The notes: a model not told the origin generated them from the sequence alone. DNA of 38,555 bases from Brevinema andersonii (GCF_900112165.1 NZ_FOKY01000009.1:1-38555); one strand, 5' to 3'. Numbered from the stretch's first letter, positions 1 through 8,612 are shown. Numbers and translations are program-made.

Positions 1-208
1 TCTGTACTTCTGCGCCGAAAACGTCTACACTTGAATTAATGTTGTTGTCGAACAGCATGTTCTGCTTTCCTAGCTGCTCAAAAATTCCAATGGAGATCAC
101 TCCGTCATCTGCGATCTTTACAAAGATTTCCACCAAATATTCCAGCCGCGCCAACTCCAAAAACAACCCGACGCTCCCGAGCTTGTCATTACCAATTACG
201 CCCCCCAT
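1..208 (-). CDS. partial hypothetical protein, possibly a remnant
   Basis: The minus strand is open from an ATG at 208-206 to the window edge and gives about 69 residues (starting MGGVIGNDKLGS). The frame is also open upstream of that ATG, so the true start is unknown, and no convincing ribosome-binding site precedes it. The stretch is visibly GC-richer than the rest of the window: two 60-base rows counted by hand gave 25 and 31 G+C. It directly follows copy 1 of the edge repeat. I do not recognise the protein. It may be the end of a neighbouring gene or acquired DNA. The overlapping plus-strand frame looks like a shadow of it. Confidence 0.3.
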   Translation of the reverse strand, partial: MGGVIGNDKLGSVGLFLELARLEYLVEIFVKIADDGVISIGIFEQLGKQNMLFDNNINSSVDVFGAEVQ

Positions 209-329
209 GCTCCAGGGAGGGACTTTTCTTTCCTGGAGCAGATGAGTAAGCCTGCTACCTAGAAAAGGGTTCTGTTTTAAAGTGCCATTTTAAACTTCTC
301 ATAACACTCAAATCAAACTTTGCATGACA
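203..329 (-). repeat. edge repeat copy 1 (hairpin-bearing dispersed repeat)
   Basis: Read on the minus strand it starts TGTCATGCAAAGTTTGATTT and later runs through AGCAGGCTTACTCATCTGCT and GGAAAGAAAAGTCCCTCCCT. The same ordered blocks occur on the plus strand at 37942-38060 and 38234-38336. The middle folds as a GCAG/CTGC hairpin with an 8-base loop, extended by CTTTTC/GGAAAG. This copy carries an extra tandem half-unit (ATGAGAAGTTTAAAATGGCA). The reading frame is not kept between copies, so it looks like a structured non-coding element. Confidence 0.6.
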
Positions 330-375
330 TTGATGAATGCTGTCAAAGAAATCAGACATAGCGCAGTATGTAGAT

Positions 376-406
376 AAAAAGTCCACTAGATTTACTAATG
401 GACTTT
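376..406 (-). terminator. Rho-independent terminator of the tRNA-Tyr unit
   Basis: AAAGTCCA (378-385) pairs perfectly with TGGACTTT (399-406), and the stem continues inward with CTAG/CTAA. On the minus strand the stem is followed by a run of T (A at 376-380 on the plus strand). It lies just 3' of the tRNA. Confidence 0.8.
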
Positions 407-410
407 GGAT

Positions 411-493
<83 letters not shown>

Positions 494-504
494 ATTGTTT
501 TTTA

Positions 505-533
505 ATTATAAAACAGAAGAAAAAAAATGTCAA
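505..533 (-). promoter_or_regulatory. consensus sigma-70 promoter of tRNA-Tyr
   Basis: On the minus strand TTGACA (533-528), a 17-base spacer and TATAAT (510-505) match the vegetative consensus exactly. The -10 box ends 11 bases before the mature tRNA 5' end. The spacer includes a run of eight T. Confidence 0.9.
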
Positions 534-604
534 TATTTTTCTTTTTAATTTGTTAGGAAAAGTAGTCGATATTAACTTAGTTATAAAAACAATGGAGAAT
601 GATA

Positions 605-2098
605 ATGTTAAATAATAGAGCATCTGGAGTATTATTGCCTATTTTTTCTCTGCCGGGCAGCCAAGGTATTGGAGTGTTAGGAAAAGAAGCATTTGAATTT
701 ATCGATTTTTTAGCCGAATCAAAACAAAAATATTGGCAAGTGTTACCTATAGGAGTTACCTCTTATGGGGATTCTCCTTATCAGAGTTTTTCTTCTTATG
801 CAGGAAATCCTTATTTTATAGATCTCGAAGAAATGATCGAGATGGGATATCTCAACAAAAATGATGTTTATGGTATTCCCTGGTCTAGATTTGTTAATTA
901 TGAAGAGCTTTGGCACCGAAAATATGCTCTGCTTCGAAAGGCTTTTAATAACGGATTTGAAGAATTAAAAGCTGACATTCGTAACTTTTCAGAAAAAAAT
1001 CAATGGTTGCAGGATTTTTCGCTTTTTATGGCATTGAAAAATCATTTCAATCATGTGTCACGCAGCAGCTGGCCTGAATCCCAATTCAAAAAGTATGGTA
1101 TTCGTCAAGAAGTTCTTCAAGTCATACGTAAGGATCGTGATTTTTATATGTTTATACAGTATTTTTTTTTCAAGCAGTGGCATAGTTTGAAAAAATATGC
1201 TCATAGCAATGGAATAAAAATTGTTGGCGATATGCCTATTTTTGTTTCGGAGGATTCAGTGGATGTTTGGGCTTATCCTGAATATTTTCAATTGGACAGC
1301 ACCGGCAAACCTACTGTAGTTGCAGGAGTTCCTCCGGATGCTTTTAGTGATACAGGGCAGTTGTGGGGGAATCCGCTTTACAATTGGAATGAAATGCAGC
1401 GTGATCATTTTTCTTGGTGGGTGGACAGAATTAAGGATTCGTTGCGTTTGTTTGATATGCTACGTTTGGATCATTTTCGTGGTTTTGAAGCCTACTGGGC
1501 AGTACCTTACGGCGATACAACTGCTGAAAATGGACAGTGGATTAAAGCTCCTGGTAGTTATTTGTTTGATACGGTTCATCATGCATTGGGTTCGATCAGC
1601 GCTATTGCAGAAGACTTGGGTGTAATCACAGATGAAGTTAGGGATTTGATAAAACAAACAGGTTTTCCTGGAATGAAAATATTATTATTTGCGTTCAACC
1701 ATATCGAAGCAAACAGTCTTTACCGTCCCCACTACTTTCCAAAAAATTGTGTAGTCTACACGGGAACTCATGATAATGAAACTGTTGCGGGCTGGTTTAA
1801 GGACGGAGATCCAAGGGATGTTGAATGTGCGGCTCGTTATTTTAATTTGAAAAATTCTACTCCTGAGTCGTTTGCTCGGGTTTTTGTAGAAGCTGCTTGG
1901 AAATCAAATGCAGATCTTGCAATTGCTCCGATGCAGGATATTTTAGGGTTAGATAATCATGCTCGTATTAATCGTCCGTCTACGTTGTGTAACAATTGGC
2001 GCTGGCGTTTGGAATATCTACCTGATCAGAATATCATTAAATTTTTAACAGAACTAACAATAAACAGCAAGCGTGTTCCAGGGGGAAACGAAAAATGA
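605..2098 (+). CDS. malQ: 4-alpha-glucanotransferase (amylomaltase, GH77)
   Basis: The enzyme moves alpha-1,4-glucan segments between maltodextrins and releases glucose, in cytoplasmic glycogen and maltodextrin metabolism. The family is recognised from RLDHFRGFEAYWAVP at about residue 287 (nucleophile Asp), IAEDLGVIT at about 334 (acid/base Glu) and GTHDNETVAGW at about 388, plus the N-terminal LPSxGIG-like segment SLPGSQGIG. Its 497 residues are the normal length. I chose the ATG at 605 because GGAG at 594-597 is spaced correctly for it; an in-frame ATG at 599 sits almost on the Shine-Dalgarno. A T9 run (1162-1170) lies inside the gene. No terminator is visible before the next promoter and I see no clear promoter in the roughly 70 bases upstream. 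Confidence 0.95.
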   Translation: MLNNRASGVLLPIFSLPGSQGIGVLGKEAFEFIDFLAESKQKYWQVLPIGVTSYGDSPYQSFSSYAGNPYFIDLEEMIEMGYLNKNDVYGIPWSRFVNYEELWHRKYALLRKAFNNGFEELKADIRNFSEKNQWLQDFSLFMALKNHFNHVSRSSWPESQFKKYGIRQEVLQVIRKDRDFYMFIQYFFFKQWHSLKKYAHSNGIKIVGDMPIFVSEDSVDVWAYPEYFQLDSTGKPTVVAGVPPDAFSDTGQLWGNPLYNWNEMQRDHFSWWVDRIKDSLRLFDMLRLDHFRGFEAYWAVPYGDTTAENGQWIKAPGSYLFDTVHHALGSISAIAEDLGVITDEVRDLIKQTGFPGMKILLFAFNHIEANSLYRPHYFPKNCVVYTGTHDNETVAGWFKDGDPRDVECAARYFNLKNSTPESFARVFVEAAWKSNADLAIAPMQDILGLDNHARINRPSTLCNNWRWRLEYLPDQNIIKFLTELTINSKRVPGGNEK

Positions 2099-2099
2099 T

Positions 2100-2128
2100 T
2101 TGAAATTTTCGGGGGTATATGCTATAAT
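2100..2128 (+). promoter_or_regulatory. sigma-70 promoter of the PIN/TRAM-ispF-lepB operon
   Basis: TTGAAA (2100-2105), a 17-base spacer and TATAAT (2123-2128). The box starts two bases after the malQ stop codon. An AAGGAG Shine-Dalgarno follows at 2137-2142. Confidence 0.85.
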
Positions 2129-2151
2129 ATAAAAAAAAGGAGCATATTCCT

Positions 2152-3135
2152 GTGAAAGATATATGGGATAAACATAAAATTGCTATTTTCATTTTCATTT
2201 TAGCAGGTACTGTACATTATTTGTTTAGTGGGCGTAATCCTTGGATTATTATTGCAACACTTATTACAATTATTTCGACTCTTCTTATGGAAAATATTTT
2301 TTATTCTCGAAGAGGAGTATTTCTTTTTTCTCAAATAGGATTTATTGCTGGAGTTATTACTGGACGTTTTGTATGGGAATTTATATTAAGTTTGTATCCT
2401 TTAGATCAAATAATTAATTTAGAACCTTATTTTACAGGAAGCTTTGCTTATTTAGGTTTTTATATGCCGTTGATGTCTCTGCAAAAACCAGGTGCCGTTT
2501 TCCAAGCACCTTATAGTGAAAGTTCGGAAACACATTCTGCATTTGATTATAAATTATTGGATACCAGTGTAATCATCGATGGCCGAATCAATGATATTGT
2601 TGATACCCAATTTGTTTCTGGTACATTAATTGTTCCAAAATTTGTTCTAAATGAAATTCAGGCATTAGCAGATTCTCAAGACAGCATTAAAAGAAGTAGA
2701 GCACGTCGGGGATTGGATATTCTTAATGTTTTACAGGAAAAACCTAATATTGTTCTGAAAGTTGTTTCAAAAGATTATAATGACATCAAAGGGGTTGATT
2801 CCAAACTTATTGTTCTCGCTAAGGAAAAAAAATATGCTATCCTTACTAATGACTATAATCTTAATAAAATTGCCCGCTTAGAGGGTGTTTTGGTTTTAAA
2901 TATTAATGATCTAGCAAATGCGCTAAAACCAGTGCTTTTGCCTGGTGAAGAATTTGATCTCGATATATTACGAGAAGGTAAAGAACAAGGTCAAGGTATT
3001 GGTTATCTACCCGATGGGACAATGGTTGTTGTTGCTCAGGGGGCTCATCTTGTAGGAAGGCGCATGAGGGTAAAAGTTACCAGTATGCTTCAAACATCTG
3101 CAGGTCGTATTGTATTTACTGAGGCTGATGAGTAA
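2152..3135 (+). CDS. YacL-type membrane protein with PIN and TRAM domains
   Basis: This is a membrane-anchored putative ribonuclease of the YacL family. About four hydrophobic helices lie in residues 10-110. A PIN nuclease-like domain follows (about 134-255), with acidic residues in LLDTSVIIDGR (Asp137, Asp143) and a later LTNDYNLNKIA. A C-terminal TRAM-like nucleic-acid-binding segment follows (about 265-327). The start is GTG at 2152, with AAGGAG nine bases upstream. The stop overlaps the ispF start by one base (TAATG). In many bacteria this gene sits beside ispD/ispF, which fits. The RNA target is unknown. Confidence 0.85.
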   Translation: MKDIWDKHKIAIFIFILAGTVHYLFSGRNPWIIIATLITIISTLLMENIFYSRRGVFLFSQIGFIAGVITGRFVWEFILSLYPLDQIINLEPYFTGSFAYLGFYMPLMSLQKPGAVFQAPYSESSETHSAFDYKLLDTSVIIDGRINDIVDTQFVSGTLIVPKFVLNEIQALADSQDSIKRSRARRGLDILNVLQEKPNIVLKVVSKDYNDIKGVDSKLIVLAKEKKYAILTNDYNLNKIARLEGVLVLNINDLANALKPVLLPGEEFDLDILREGKEQGQGIGYLPDGTMVVVAQGAHLVGRRMRVKVTSMLQTSAGRIVFTEADE

Positions 3136-3608
3136 TGTACCGTGTTGCATTAGGTTATGATTTGCATCGCATGGCACCTCAAAAAAATAGTTCTATTATA
3201 TGCGGTGGCATAGAAATTCCATGTGATTTTGTTATAAAAGATGCACATTCTGATGGTGATGTTGTGCTTCATGCTCTTACAGATGCTTTTTTAAGTTTAT
3301 GTTCGACCGATATAGGACAAAAATTTCCTAATACGGATCCTCTAAATTATGGTCGTTCTAGTCAGGATTTTATATTATATGCGAGTAGTCAAATGGAGAA
3401 GTATAATGTGATAAATGTAGATATAATAGTAATTTGTGATTTTCCAAAAATAGCACCTTATACTTTGCAAATTGCTCATCATATAGCAGACTTGTTAAGT
3501 ATGGATGCTGGAAATATTTCTATTCGCGGAAAAACAACAGAAAATACACAACCGTTCAGTATACAAGCTTATACTAATGTATTGTTCAAAAAAAAGGAAA
3601 ATTATTAA
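3135..3608 (+). CDS. ispF: 2-C-methyl-D-erythritol 2,4-cyclodiphosphate synthase
   Basis: IspF forms the cyclodiphosphate in the MEP pathway of isoprenoid synthesis as a cytoplasmic homotrimer with a bound metal. The N-terminal GYDLHRM supplies Asp9 and His11, and HSDGDVVLHALTDAF supplies His46; these are the expected metal ligands. DIGQKFPNTDP and RGKTTEN mark the usual later motifs. The C-terminal stretch after TTEN is divergent and lacks the usual EKLGF-like sequence, but 157 residues is normal. No ispD is visible in the window. Both ends overlap the neighbouring genes by one base (TAATG), so translation is probably coupled. Confidence 0.95.
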   Translation: MYRVALGYDLHRMAPQKNSSIICGGIEIPCDFVIKDAHSDGDVVLHALTDAFLSLCSTDIGQKFPNTDPLNYGRSSQDFILYASSQMEKYNVINVDIIVICDFPKIAPYTLQIAHHIADLLSMDAGNISIRGKTTENTQPFSIQAYTNVLFKKKENY

Positions 3609-4612
3609 TGAAACAGAAAAAGACACGCAAAGAATCATTGATAGAAAATATTAAATTGTTTTTCTCTACTTATGTACTTGCTTTGTTTATTAGAACATTT
3701 ATTATAGAGGCTTCTCAAATTCCATCCCAATCTATGGTACCTAGTCTATTAGTTGGTGATACGCTAATGGTAGAAAAAGTATCATTAGGTGCTTATATTC
3801 CAGTACTTAAGAAAAAAATACCGTCATTTTCTTCTCCGAAAATTAATGATATGGTAGTATTTGTATCCCCTTCATGGAAAAGTCCATCTTTAGCAGATGA
3901 ATTAATAACTTTTTTAACACTTTCTATTATCAATAAAGATAATACGTTTTCAAATCCTAAAATATTAGTAAAACGTCTCGTTGCAGGGCCGGGTGATGTG
4001 TTAGGGATGACTAATTTTCAGCTTTATAGAAATTCTATATTGTTAAATGAAGATTTTATTTCAGTTTCTACTCAAAGTGTTTATAGTGGTGGGCGTCGGC
4101 GAGGTGATCATATATATGATTTATTTGTAGAACACGATAATGGTAAAGAAAGAGTCATTCAACATAGTATGGATAGATCGTCATTAGCATCGAATTCTAT
4201 TTTGGCTTTTGAAGATGAAGGTTTTATTTATGCGCTTCGTGCGTTGCTCCTGGAAGGATTTCCGGATATCCGTATTCCTCAAAAAAATATTCCTGTACAA
4301 ATGTCCAATCTTAATCTTTACGAATTATATCTTTGGAGTTATCTAGTTGCTCGTGAATCTGGTTCTCAAAATGTTAATATACGTGATAAGCAAATATATC
4401 TTGATGGTCGACTGGTTGAAGAGTGGATGCCTCAGAATGATTATTATTTTATGATGGGTGATAATAGAGATTTCAGTGAAGATAGCCGTTATTTTGGATT
4501 TGTCCCCAAGCAGAATATTTATGGGAGAATATTATTCAGATATTGGCCATTCAATCGTTTGAGCATAGGTGCTAATTTGTTGCCTAAGAATGCTCAATAT
4601 TTAAAGTTCTAA
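3608..4612 (+). CDS. lepB: signal peptidase I
   Basis: The enzyme removes signal peptides from exported proteins at the outer face of the inner membrane. One N-terminal helix (about residues 16-34) precedes the catalytic Ser42 in IPSQSMVPSL and the general-base Lys122 in ILVKRLVAGPGD. The family box GDNRDFSEDSRYFG follows at about 281-294, then FRYWP. At 334 residues, with a long insertion between box D and box E, it resembles the larger signal peptidases of diderm bacteria. It starts one base before the end of ispF. Confidence 0.95.
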   Translation: MKQKKTRKESLIENIKLFFSTYVLALFIRTFIIEASQIPSQSMVPSLLVGDTLMVEKVSLGAYIPVLKKKIPSFSSPKINDMVVFVSPSWKSPSLADELITFLTLSIINKDNTFSNPKILVKRLVAGPGDVLGMTNFQLYRNSILLNEDFISVSTQSVYSGGRRRGDHIYDLFVEHDNGKERVIQHSMDRSSLASNSILAFEDEGFIYALRALLLEGFPDIRIPQKNIPVQMSNLNLYELYLWSYLVARESGSQNVNIRDKQIYLDGRLVEEWMPQNDYYFMMGDNRDFSEDSRYFGFVPKQNIYGRILFRYWPFNRLSIGANLLPKNAQYLKF

Positions 4613-4627
4613 AATGGAGGAACATTT

Positions 4628-5338
4628 GTGAATACTCAAAAAGGTATTTTCATATTAAGTGCCAGTTTTGTTGTAGGATTGGTATCGGTGGGTTTGATTC
4701 TTCGAAATGCTGTTCTAAAATATCGCGCTTACGAAAGAACAGTACAAGTCAAAGGTTTGGCCGAACGTGAGTATAATGCAAACGTGGTGATGTGGACCAT
4801 AGGAATAATAGAGTCCAGTGCAGATATTTCTTTAACTTATAGTAAATTAGACCGTTCTATAAAAAAAATTAACGGCTTTTTAACAGAAAAAGGAATTGCT
4901 AGTTCGGAAATTTCTTTTTCAATGCCTACTGTTGTAGATCGTACGTTGGAGGATAGATTGGGAAGTTTTTCTGGCGATCGTTATGCTGGATCTCAAGCTG
5001 TTATCGTATATTCAACTAATGTGCCATTAGTTCAGGAGATTATGCCTAAATTATCGGAACTTGGAAAAGAAGGGATAGCCATATTGCCTTCGGGATATGA
5101 ATATCCTACGGAGTATCTTTTTACAGCATTAAATGATATTAAGCCTGAAATGATTCAAGAAGCTACAGCAAATGCACGGGAAGCTGCTCTAAAATTTGCG
5201 CAAGATTCAAAAAGTAAACTAGGTAAAATAAAAAAAGCTAATCAAGGACAGTTTATTATTTCAGATAGAGATCAGAATAATCCCCATTTGAAAATAATTC
5301 GTATTGTAGTTACAATTGAATATTATTTGTCTGATTAA
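4628..5338 (+). CDS. SIMPL (DUF541) domain protein
   Basis: An N-terminal signal anchor (about residues 6-27) is followed by a SIMPL domain: VQVKGLAEREYNANVVMW, a helix-rich middle part, and a C-terminal ARExALKFAQDSKSKLG-like segment. SIMPL proteins are periplasmic or envelope proteins of unclear function (family members are linked to stress tolerance). The start is GTG at 4628, with GGAGG at 4616-4620. It is the last gene of the 2.1-5.3 kb run. Confidence 0.85.
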   Translation: MNTQKGIFILSASFVVGLVSVGLILRNAVLKYRAYERTVQVKGLAEREYNANVVMWTIGIIESSADISLTYSKLDRSIKKINGFLTEKGIASSEISFSMPTVVDRTLEDRLGSFSGDRYAGSQAVIVYSTNVPLVQEIMPKLSELGKEGIAILPSGYEYPTEYLFTALNDIKPEMIQEATANAREAALKFAQDSKSKLGKIKKANQGQFIISDRDQNNPHLKIIRIVVTIEYYLSD

Positions 5339-5365
5339 TGAAATAAGGAATCTATTTTACTATAT

Positions 5366-5375
5366 GATGAATTCA
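5366..5375. promoter_or_regulatory. small palindrome upstream of the CT leader
   Basis: ATGAATTCAT is a perfect 10-base palindrome in the gap before the CT-repeat leader. It could be an operator half-site, but a palindrome this short can occur by chance. I see no good promoter in this gap. Confidence 0.25.
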
Positions 5376-5398
5376 TTAAGAAAAAGAAGGAGTTATTT

Positions 5399-5449
<51 letters not shown>

Positions 5450-5476
5450 ATTTTTATTATTTTATATAGGAATACA

Positions 5477-6214
5477 ATGATGATTAATATTGTTATTCCT
5501 ATGGCAGGCTTAGGTTCACGCTTTTTTCAGCATGGTATTATGATTCCTAAGCCATTAATATTAATAAAAAATTTGCCTTTTTTGTATTATGCTGCAGAAA
5601 GTTTGGTGCGTTTTTATGACTATAACAATCTTATTTTTATTGGTCTAGAAAACCATAATGAAAAAAATATACTCATCGATAATATTTTTAAATATTTTCC
5701 CCGAGCAAAAATTAAATTGCTCAAAGAAACCCCAAACGGAGCCGTATTAACGGCGCGTGAGGCGATTCCTTTAATTGATAATGATTTTCCTGTTGTGTTT
5801 AATGATTGTGATCATATGTTTTATAGCGAAGAATTACGTTTAGCTCAAGCTGAATTTTCTTGTATTGATGGATTTTTATTGACTTTTGCATCTAATAATC
5901 CTAATTACAGTTATTGTTTAAAAGATGATAGCGGAAAAATTATTGGTACAGTAGAAAAAAAAGTAGTTGGCTTTGAAGCTATTGCAGGTGTTTATGGTTT
6001 TAGAAATGTGGAATTGTTTGATCAGGCGACTGGCGAATATCTTATAGATTGTCCTTATTCTGAATTTTTTATGAGTGGAGTTTATAACACTTCGATTTTT
6101 GATAATAAAATCATTAAAAATTATAGTGTTGATTTTAATATTTCATTTGGCACACCGGAAGAATATTTCTCTGTGAAAAATAGTGAACTATTTTCATTTT
6201 TTAGGCCTATATGA
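5477..6214 (+). CDS. sugar- or choline-phosphate nucleotidyltransferase (BcbE/LicC-like)
   Basis: The N-terminus MINIVIPMAGLGSRFFQHG and IPKPLILI is the nucleotide-binding signature of the GT-A nucleotidyltransferase fold. VFNDCDHMF at about residue 115 provides the metal-binding acidic pair. The 245 residues match the small BcbE-like and LicC-like enzymes found in capsule and phosphocholine clusters, which activate a phosphorylated headgroup or sugar with an NTP. The substrate cannot be read from sequence. The start lies in ATGATG (5477 or 5480), and a weak AGGA precedes it at 5468-5471. Its stop overlaps the next gene as ATGA. It sits directly behind the CT-repeat leader, so its translation may be coupled to that leader. 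Confidence 0.8.
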   Translation: MMINIVIPMAGLGSRFFQHGIMIPKPLILIKNLPFLYYAAESLVRFYDYNNLIFIGLENHNEKNILIDNIFKYFPRAKIKLLKETPNGAVLTAREAIPLIDNDFPVVFNDCDHMFYSEELRLAQAEFSCIDGFLLTFASNNPNYSYCLKDDSGKIIGTVEKKVVGFEAIAGVYGFRNVELFDQATGEYLIDCPYSEFFMSGVYNTSIFDNKIIKNYSVDFNISFGTPEEYFSVKNSELFSFFRPI

Positions 6215-8037
6215 TGACATTTTTTTTGAAAGCAGTCTTTTTGTTACTTTTGAGTCATATTTTGAAGATGTTAAGAACAGTTTTTATTATTAATTCATAT
6301 ATCAAAAATCCTATGAAAGCCTATTGGTTTTCTTTAGGGGTAGGTTATTTTGTTGATTTTTTTTTTCCGTTTCGTATTTCTGATATTACCCGTACATTTA
6401 TTTTTTCAAGAAAAACTCAAACTCCATGGAGTTTGAGTTTGGCATTGGCAATTATTGAGAGAATATTTGATCTGGTGATTATTTTGATAATTTTGTTTTT
6501 CTTTCATATTAAAAGTCCTATTAATTTGTGTTTAACAATTATTGGAATTTTTATTTTTATTTTATGTCCTTATAAAATATTACGAAATCTTTATTTTTAT
6601 ATTGGTTCAGTATTTAACGATTGTATAAAAAATTTTTTGTTTTCTGTTTATTGGGCTATATGTCAGCTAAGAAAAAAAATTTTATATAACCCTCATGTTA
6701 TGAGTGTTTTTTTATTGATAACTATATTAATATGGCTATTCTATGTATGGTCTTTAATGATTTTAAGCGAAATATTTACAGATATCAGCACAATAGAATT
6801 AATAAGCTATCAATTTACTACGTTGAATTCTGCTGGCATATGGACAGCACGAAAGATTTTTCATTCTTATAGCAATATGTATTTTTTTTATTTACTGATA
6901 CCTGCATTATTTGCAATTATTATAGGGATGAAATCAGAAAAAAATAAATCTACAGAAGTCATATTAAACATTATTCCTTTTATGTCTTTTGACGATTCTT
7001 TAAAATTTGTTGTTGATTTCATGAAAAATAATTTTTCACAAAATGATGAGATGTACTATAGGATGACATATAATGCCTGTCGGGTGAAAGATTTAAGTGC
7101 GGCTTCGGGAGCGAAAACTTATTTAATGATTGATAAGGGTAAGAAATTTATCCGAAAGATCGCATTAGGGGTTTATGCAGAAAAACTAAAAATGCAATTT
7201 GAATGGCTTCAAGCAAATAAAAAACTTCCATTACCAGCTATTTTGCAAAAAAACGAATCAGACACTCTTTTTTCTTATGATATGGAATATTTTGCAGAGG
7301 GACAGAAATTTTTTACGACAATCCATCAATTGTCAAATGTTGAATCATGCGAAGTGCTCAAAAACATTCTGGAAAATTTAAATCAGCATTATAGTTCCAT
7401 AGCACACCATGGTAAACAGGAGGTTGTTAAAAAATATTTGGATTTATACTTGTGGAAAAATATTACTATTGTGGATCAAGATCCTATAATACAGCAATTT
7501 AAAGACAGCCATTTTTTATATGCTAATGGTATTAAAGTTCCTAATATTCTTTATTTTGCTGACCAACTTGAAAATTATGCATTGGAAAATCTTTCTCAAT
7601 TCCCGCAGCAATGGATTCATGGTGATTTAACGATAGAAAATATATTAGTAGATTTGGATAAAAATTATATTTTAATTGATCCGTCTCCAGCATTTATTGA
7701 TATTTTTGCAGAATATGCAAAATTATTTCAGTCGTTGCATGCTCATTACGAGCATGTCAAGCTTACTCCTACGTGGAATGTGTCTCAAAACAGCATTACA
7801 TATGCGCAGTATGGAACGATTAAGTATTATGATTTATTTTTATTTCTTAAACGGTATATCCTTGAAAAATATGGAATAGAAGGATTAAAAGCTGTGTTTT
7901 TTTATGAAGCAGTGTGTCATCTTCGGACGCTTAGATATATGGTCAGTTTGAAACAGCCTCGCGCGATTTTGATGCTGGCATTATCAGGATTAGCATTGAA
8001 AGAATGGAATGATTTGGGAGGAAATAATGAATATTAA
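6211..8037 (+). CDS. flippase-like membrane domain fused to an APH/LicA-type kinase
   Basis: Residues 1 to about 240 are strongly hydrophobic with several helices. They carry PFRISDITR and, a little later, IIERIFDLVII, matching the R-x-x-D and E-R-x-x-D signatures of the lysylphosphatidylglycerol-synthase transmembrane (UPF0104/flippase-like) family. From about residue 265 a soluble kinase of the aminoglycoside/choline phosphotransferase fold follows, with the catalytic loop WIHGDLTIENILVD (about 468-481) and the metal-binding LIDPSP (about 489). It could phosphorylate a sugar or headgroup at the membrane for the nucleotidyltransferase upstream. Its start overlaps the upstream stop, and the preceding ribosome-binding site is weak. 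T8 (6221-6228) and T10 (6357-6366) runs could slip. Confidence 0.75.
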   Translation: MMTFFLKAVFLLLLSHILKMLRTVFIINSYIKNPMKAYWFSLGVGYFVDFFFPFRISDITRTFIFSRKTQTPWSLSLALAIIERIFDLVIILIILFFFHIKSPINLCLTIIGIFIFILCPYKILRNLYFYIGSVFNDCIKNFLFSVYWAICQLRKKILYNPHVMSVFLLITILIWLFYVWSLMILSEIFTDISTIELISYQFTTLNSAGIWTARKIFHSYSNMYFFYLLIPALFAIIIGMKSEKNKSTEVILNIIPFMSFDDSLKFVVDFMKNNFSQNDEMYYRMTYNACRVKDLSAASGAKTYLMIDKGKKFIRKIALGVYAEKLKMQFEWLQANKKLPLPAILQKNESDTLFSYDMEYFAEGQKFFTTIHQLSNVESCEVLKNILENLNQHYSSIAHHGKQEVVKKYLDLYLWKNITIVDQDPIIQQFKDSHFLYANGIKVPNILYFADQLENYALENLSQFPQQWIHGDLTIENILVDLDKNYILIDPSPAFIDIFAEYAKLFQSLHAHYEHVKLTPTWNVSQNSITYAQYGTIKYYDLFLFLKRYILEKYGIEGLKAVFFYEAVCHLRTLRYMVSLKQPRAILMLALSGLALKEWNDLGGNNEY

Positions 8038-8602
8038 ATTATTAATTTTCGATATGGATGGTACGCTTGTAGATAGCGCGGATGCAAATTATTCTGCTTA
8101 TGCTACTGCATTGGAGGAAGTAGGGGTGGAATTAACGCGCGAATTTTTTGATATCCACTGTTTTAATGGACAGCATTATACTCAATTTTTGCCTCAATTG
8201 ATGCCGGGTGAATCTCAGGAAGCAATAAAAAAAGTACATGCAAGAAAACAGGAAGTTTATGCTCGAAATCTTGATCAGTTATCGGTGCATCCTTATTTGA
8301 AATCACTCATTGTCCAACAAAAGGAAACACTAAAAATAGCCCTCTCAACAGGAGCAGCCCGTGTTGCAGTAGATAATATACTGCCTATTATGGGCTTAGA
8401 AAATGTTTTTGATTTGGTTTTGACAGGGGATGATATTCAAAATAAAAAACCTCATCCGGAAATATTTTTACGTACAATGGAATATTTTCATACAGAACCT
8501 CATGAAACGGTAATTTTTGAAGACAGTGATATTGGTCTTGAAGCGGCACGCCTTACTAAAGCATGGGTTTTTCAAGTGCACCAATGGGCAAATAACGATT
8601 GA
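8027..8602 (+). CDS. HAD-superfamily phosphatase (phosphoglucomutase/GPH-like)
   Basis: This small haloacid-dehalogenase-type hydrolase probably removes or moves phosphate on a sugar or headgroup intermediate. Motif I is FDMDGTLVDS (Asp9, Asp11), motif II is LSTGAA, motif III is the Lys in NKKPHPEIF, and motif IV is IFEDSDIGLEAA. A helical cap lies between motifs I and II (about residues 18-85). The ATG at 8027 is preferred over one at 8009 because GGGAGG (8016-8021) precedes it; this makes it overlap the kinase gene by 11 bases. Its 191 residues are near the low end for the family. It is the third gene of the glycan cassette. Confidence 0.88.
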   Translation: MNIKLLIFDMDGTLVDSADANYSAYATALEEVGVELTREFFDIHCFNGQHYTQFLPQLMPGESQEAIKKVHARKQEVYARNLDQLSVHPYLKSLIVQQKETLKIALSTGAARVAVDNILPIMGLENVFDLVLTGDDIQNKKPHPEIFLRTMEYFHTEPHETVIFEDSDIGLEAARLTKAWVFQVHQWANND

Positions 8603-8612
8603 GGAAAGATTT

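Noticed and set aside
39-245. Plus-strand open frame of 68 codons
   Set aside because: No ribosome-binding site and a low-complexity Ser/Pro-rich product. The opposite strand over the same bases looks more protein-like, so I treat this as a shadow.
1161-1170. T9 run in malQ as a phase-variation site
   Set aside because: malQ is a housekeeping gene with intact motifs on both sides; similar T runs are expected by chance in such AT-rich sequence.
8009-8026. Earlier ATG for the HAD phosphatase
   Set aside because: The family N-terminus (IFDMDGT) needs the start at 8027, which has GGGAGG directly upstream.
8517-8612. Longer N-terminus for the GT2 gene starting inside the phosphatase gene
   Set aside because: The added residues do not belong to the GT2 fold, and the ATG at 8613 has GAGGAAA in front of it.
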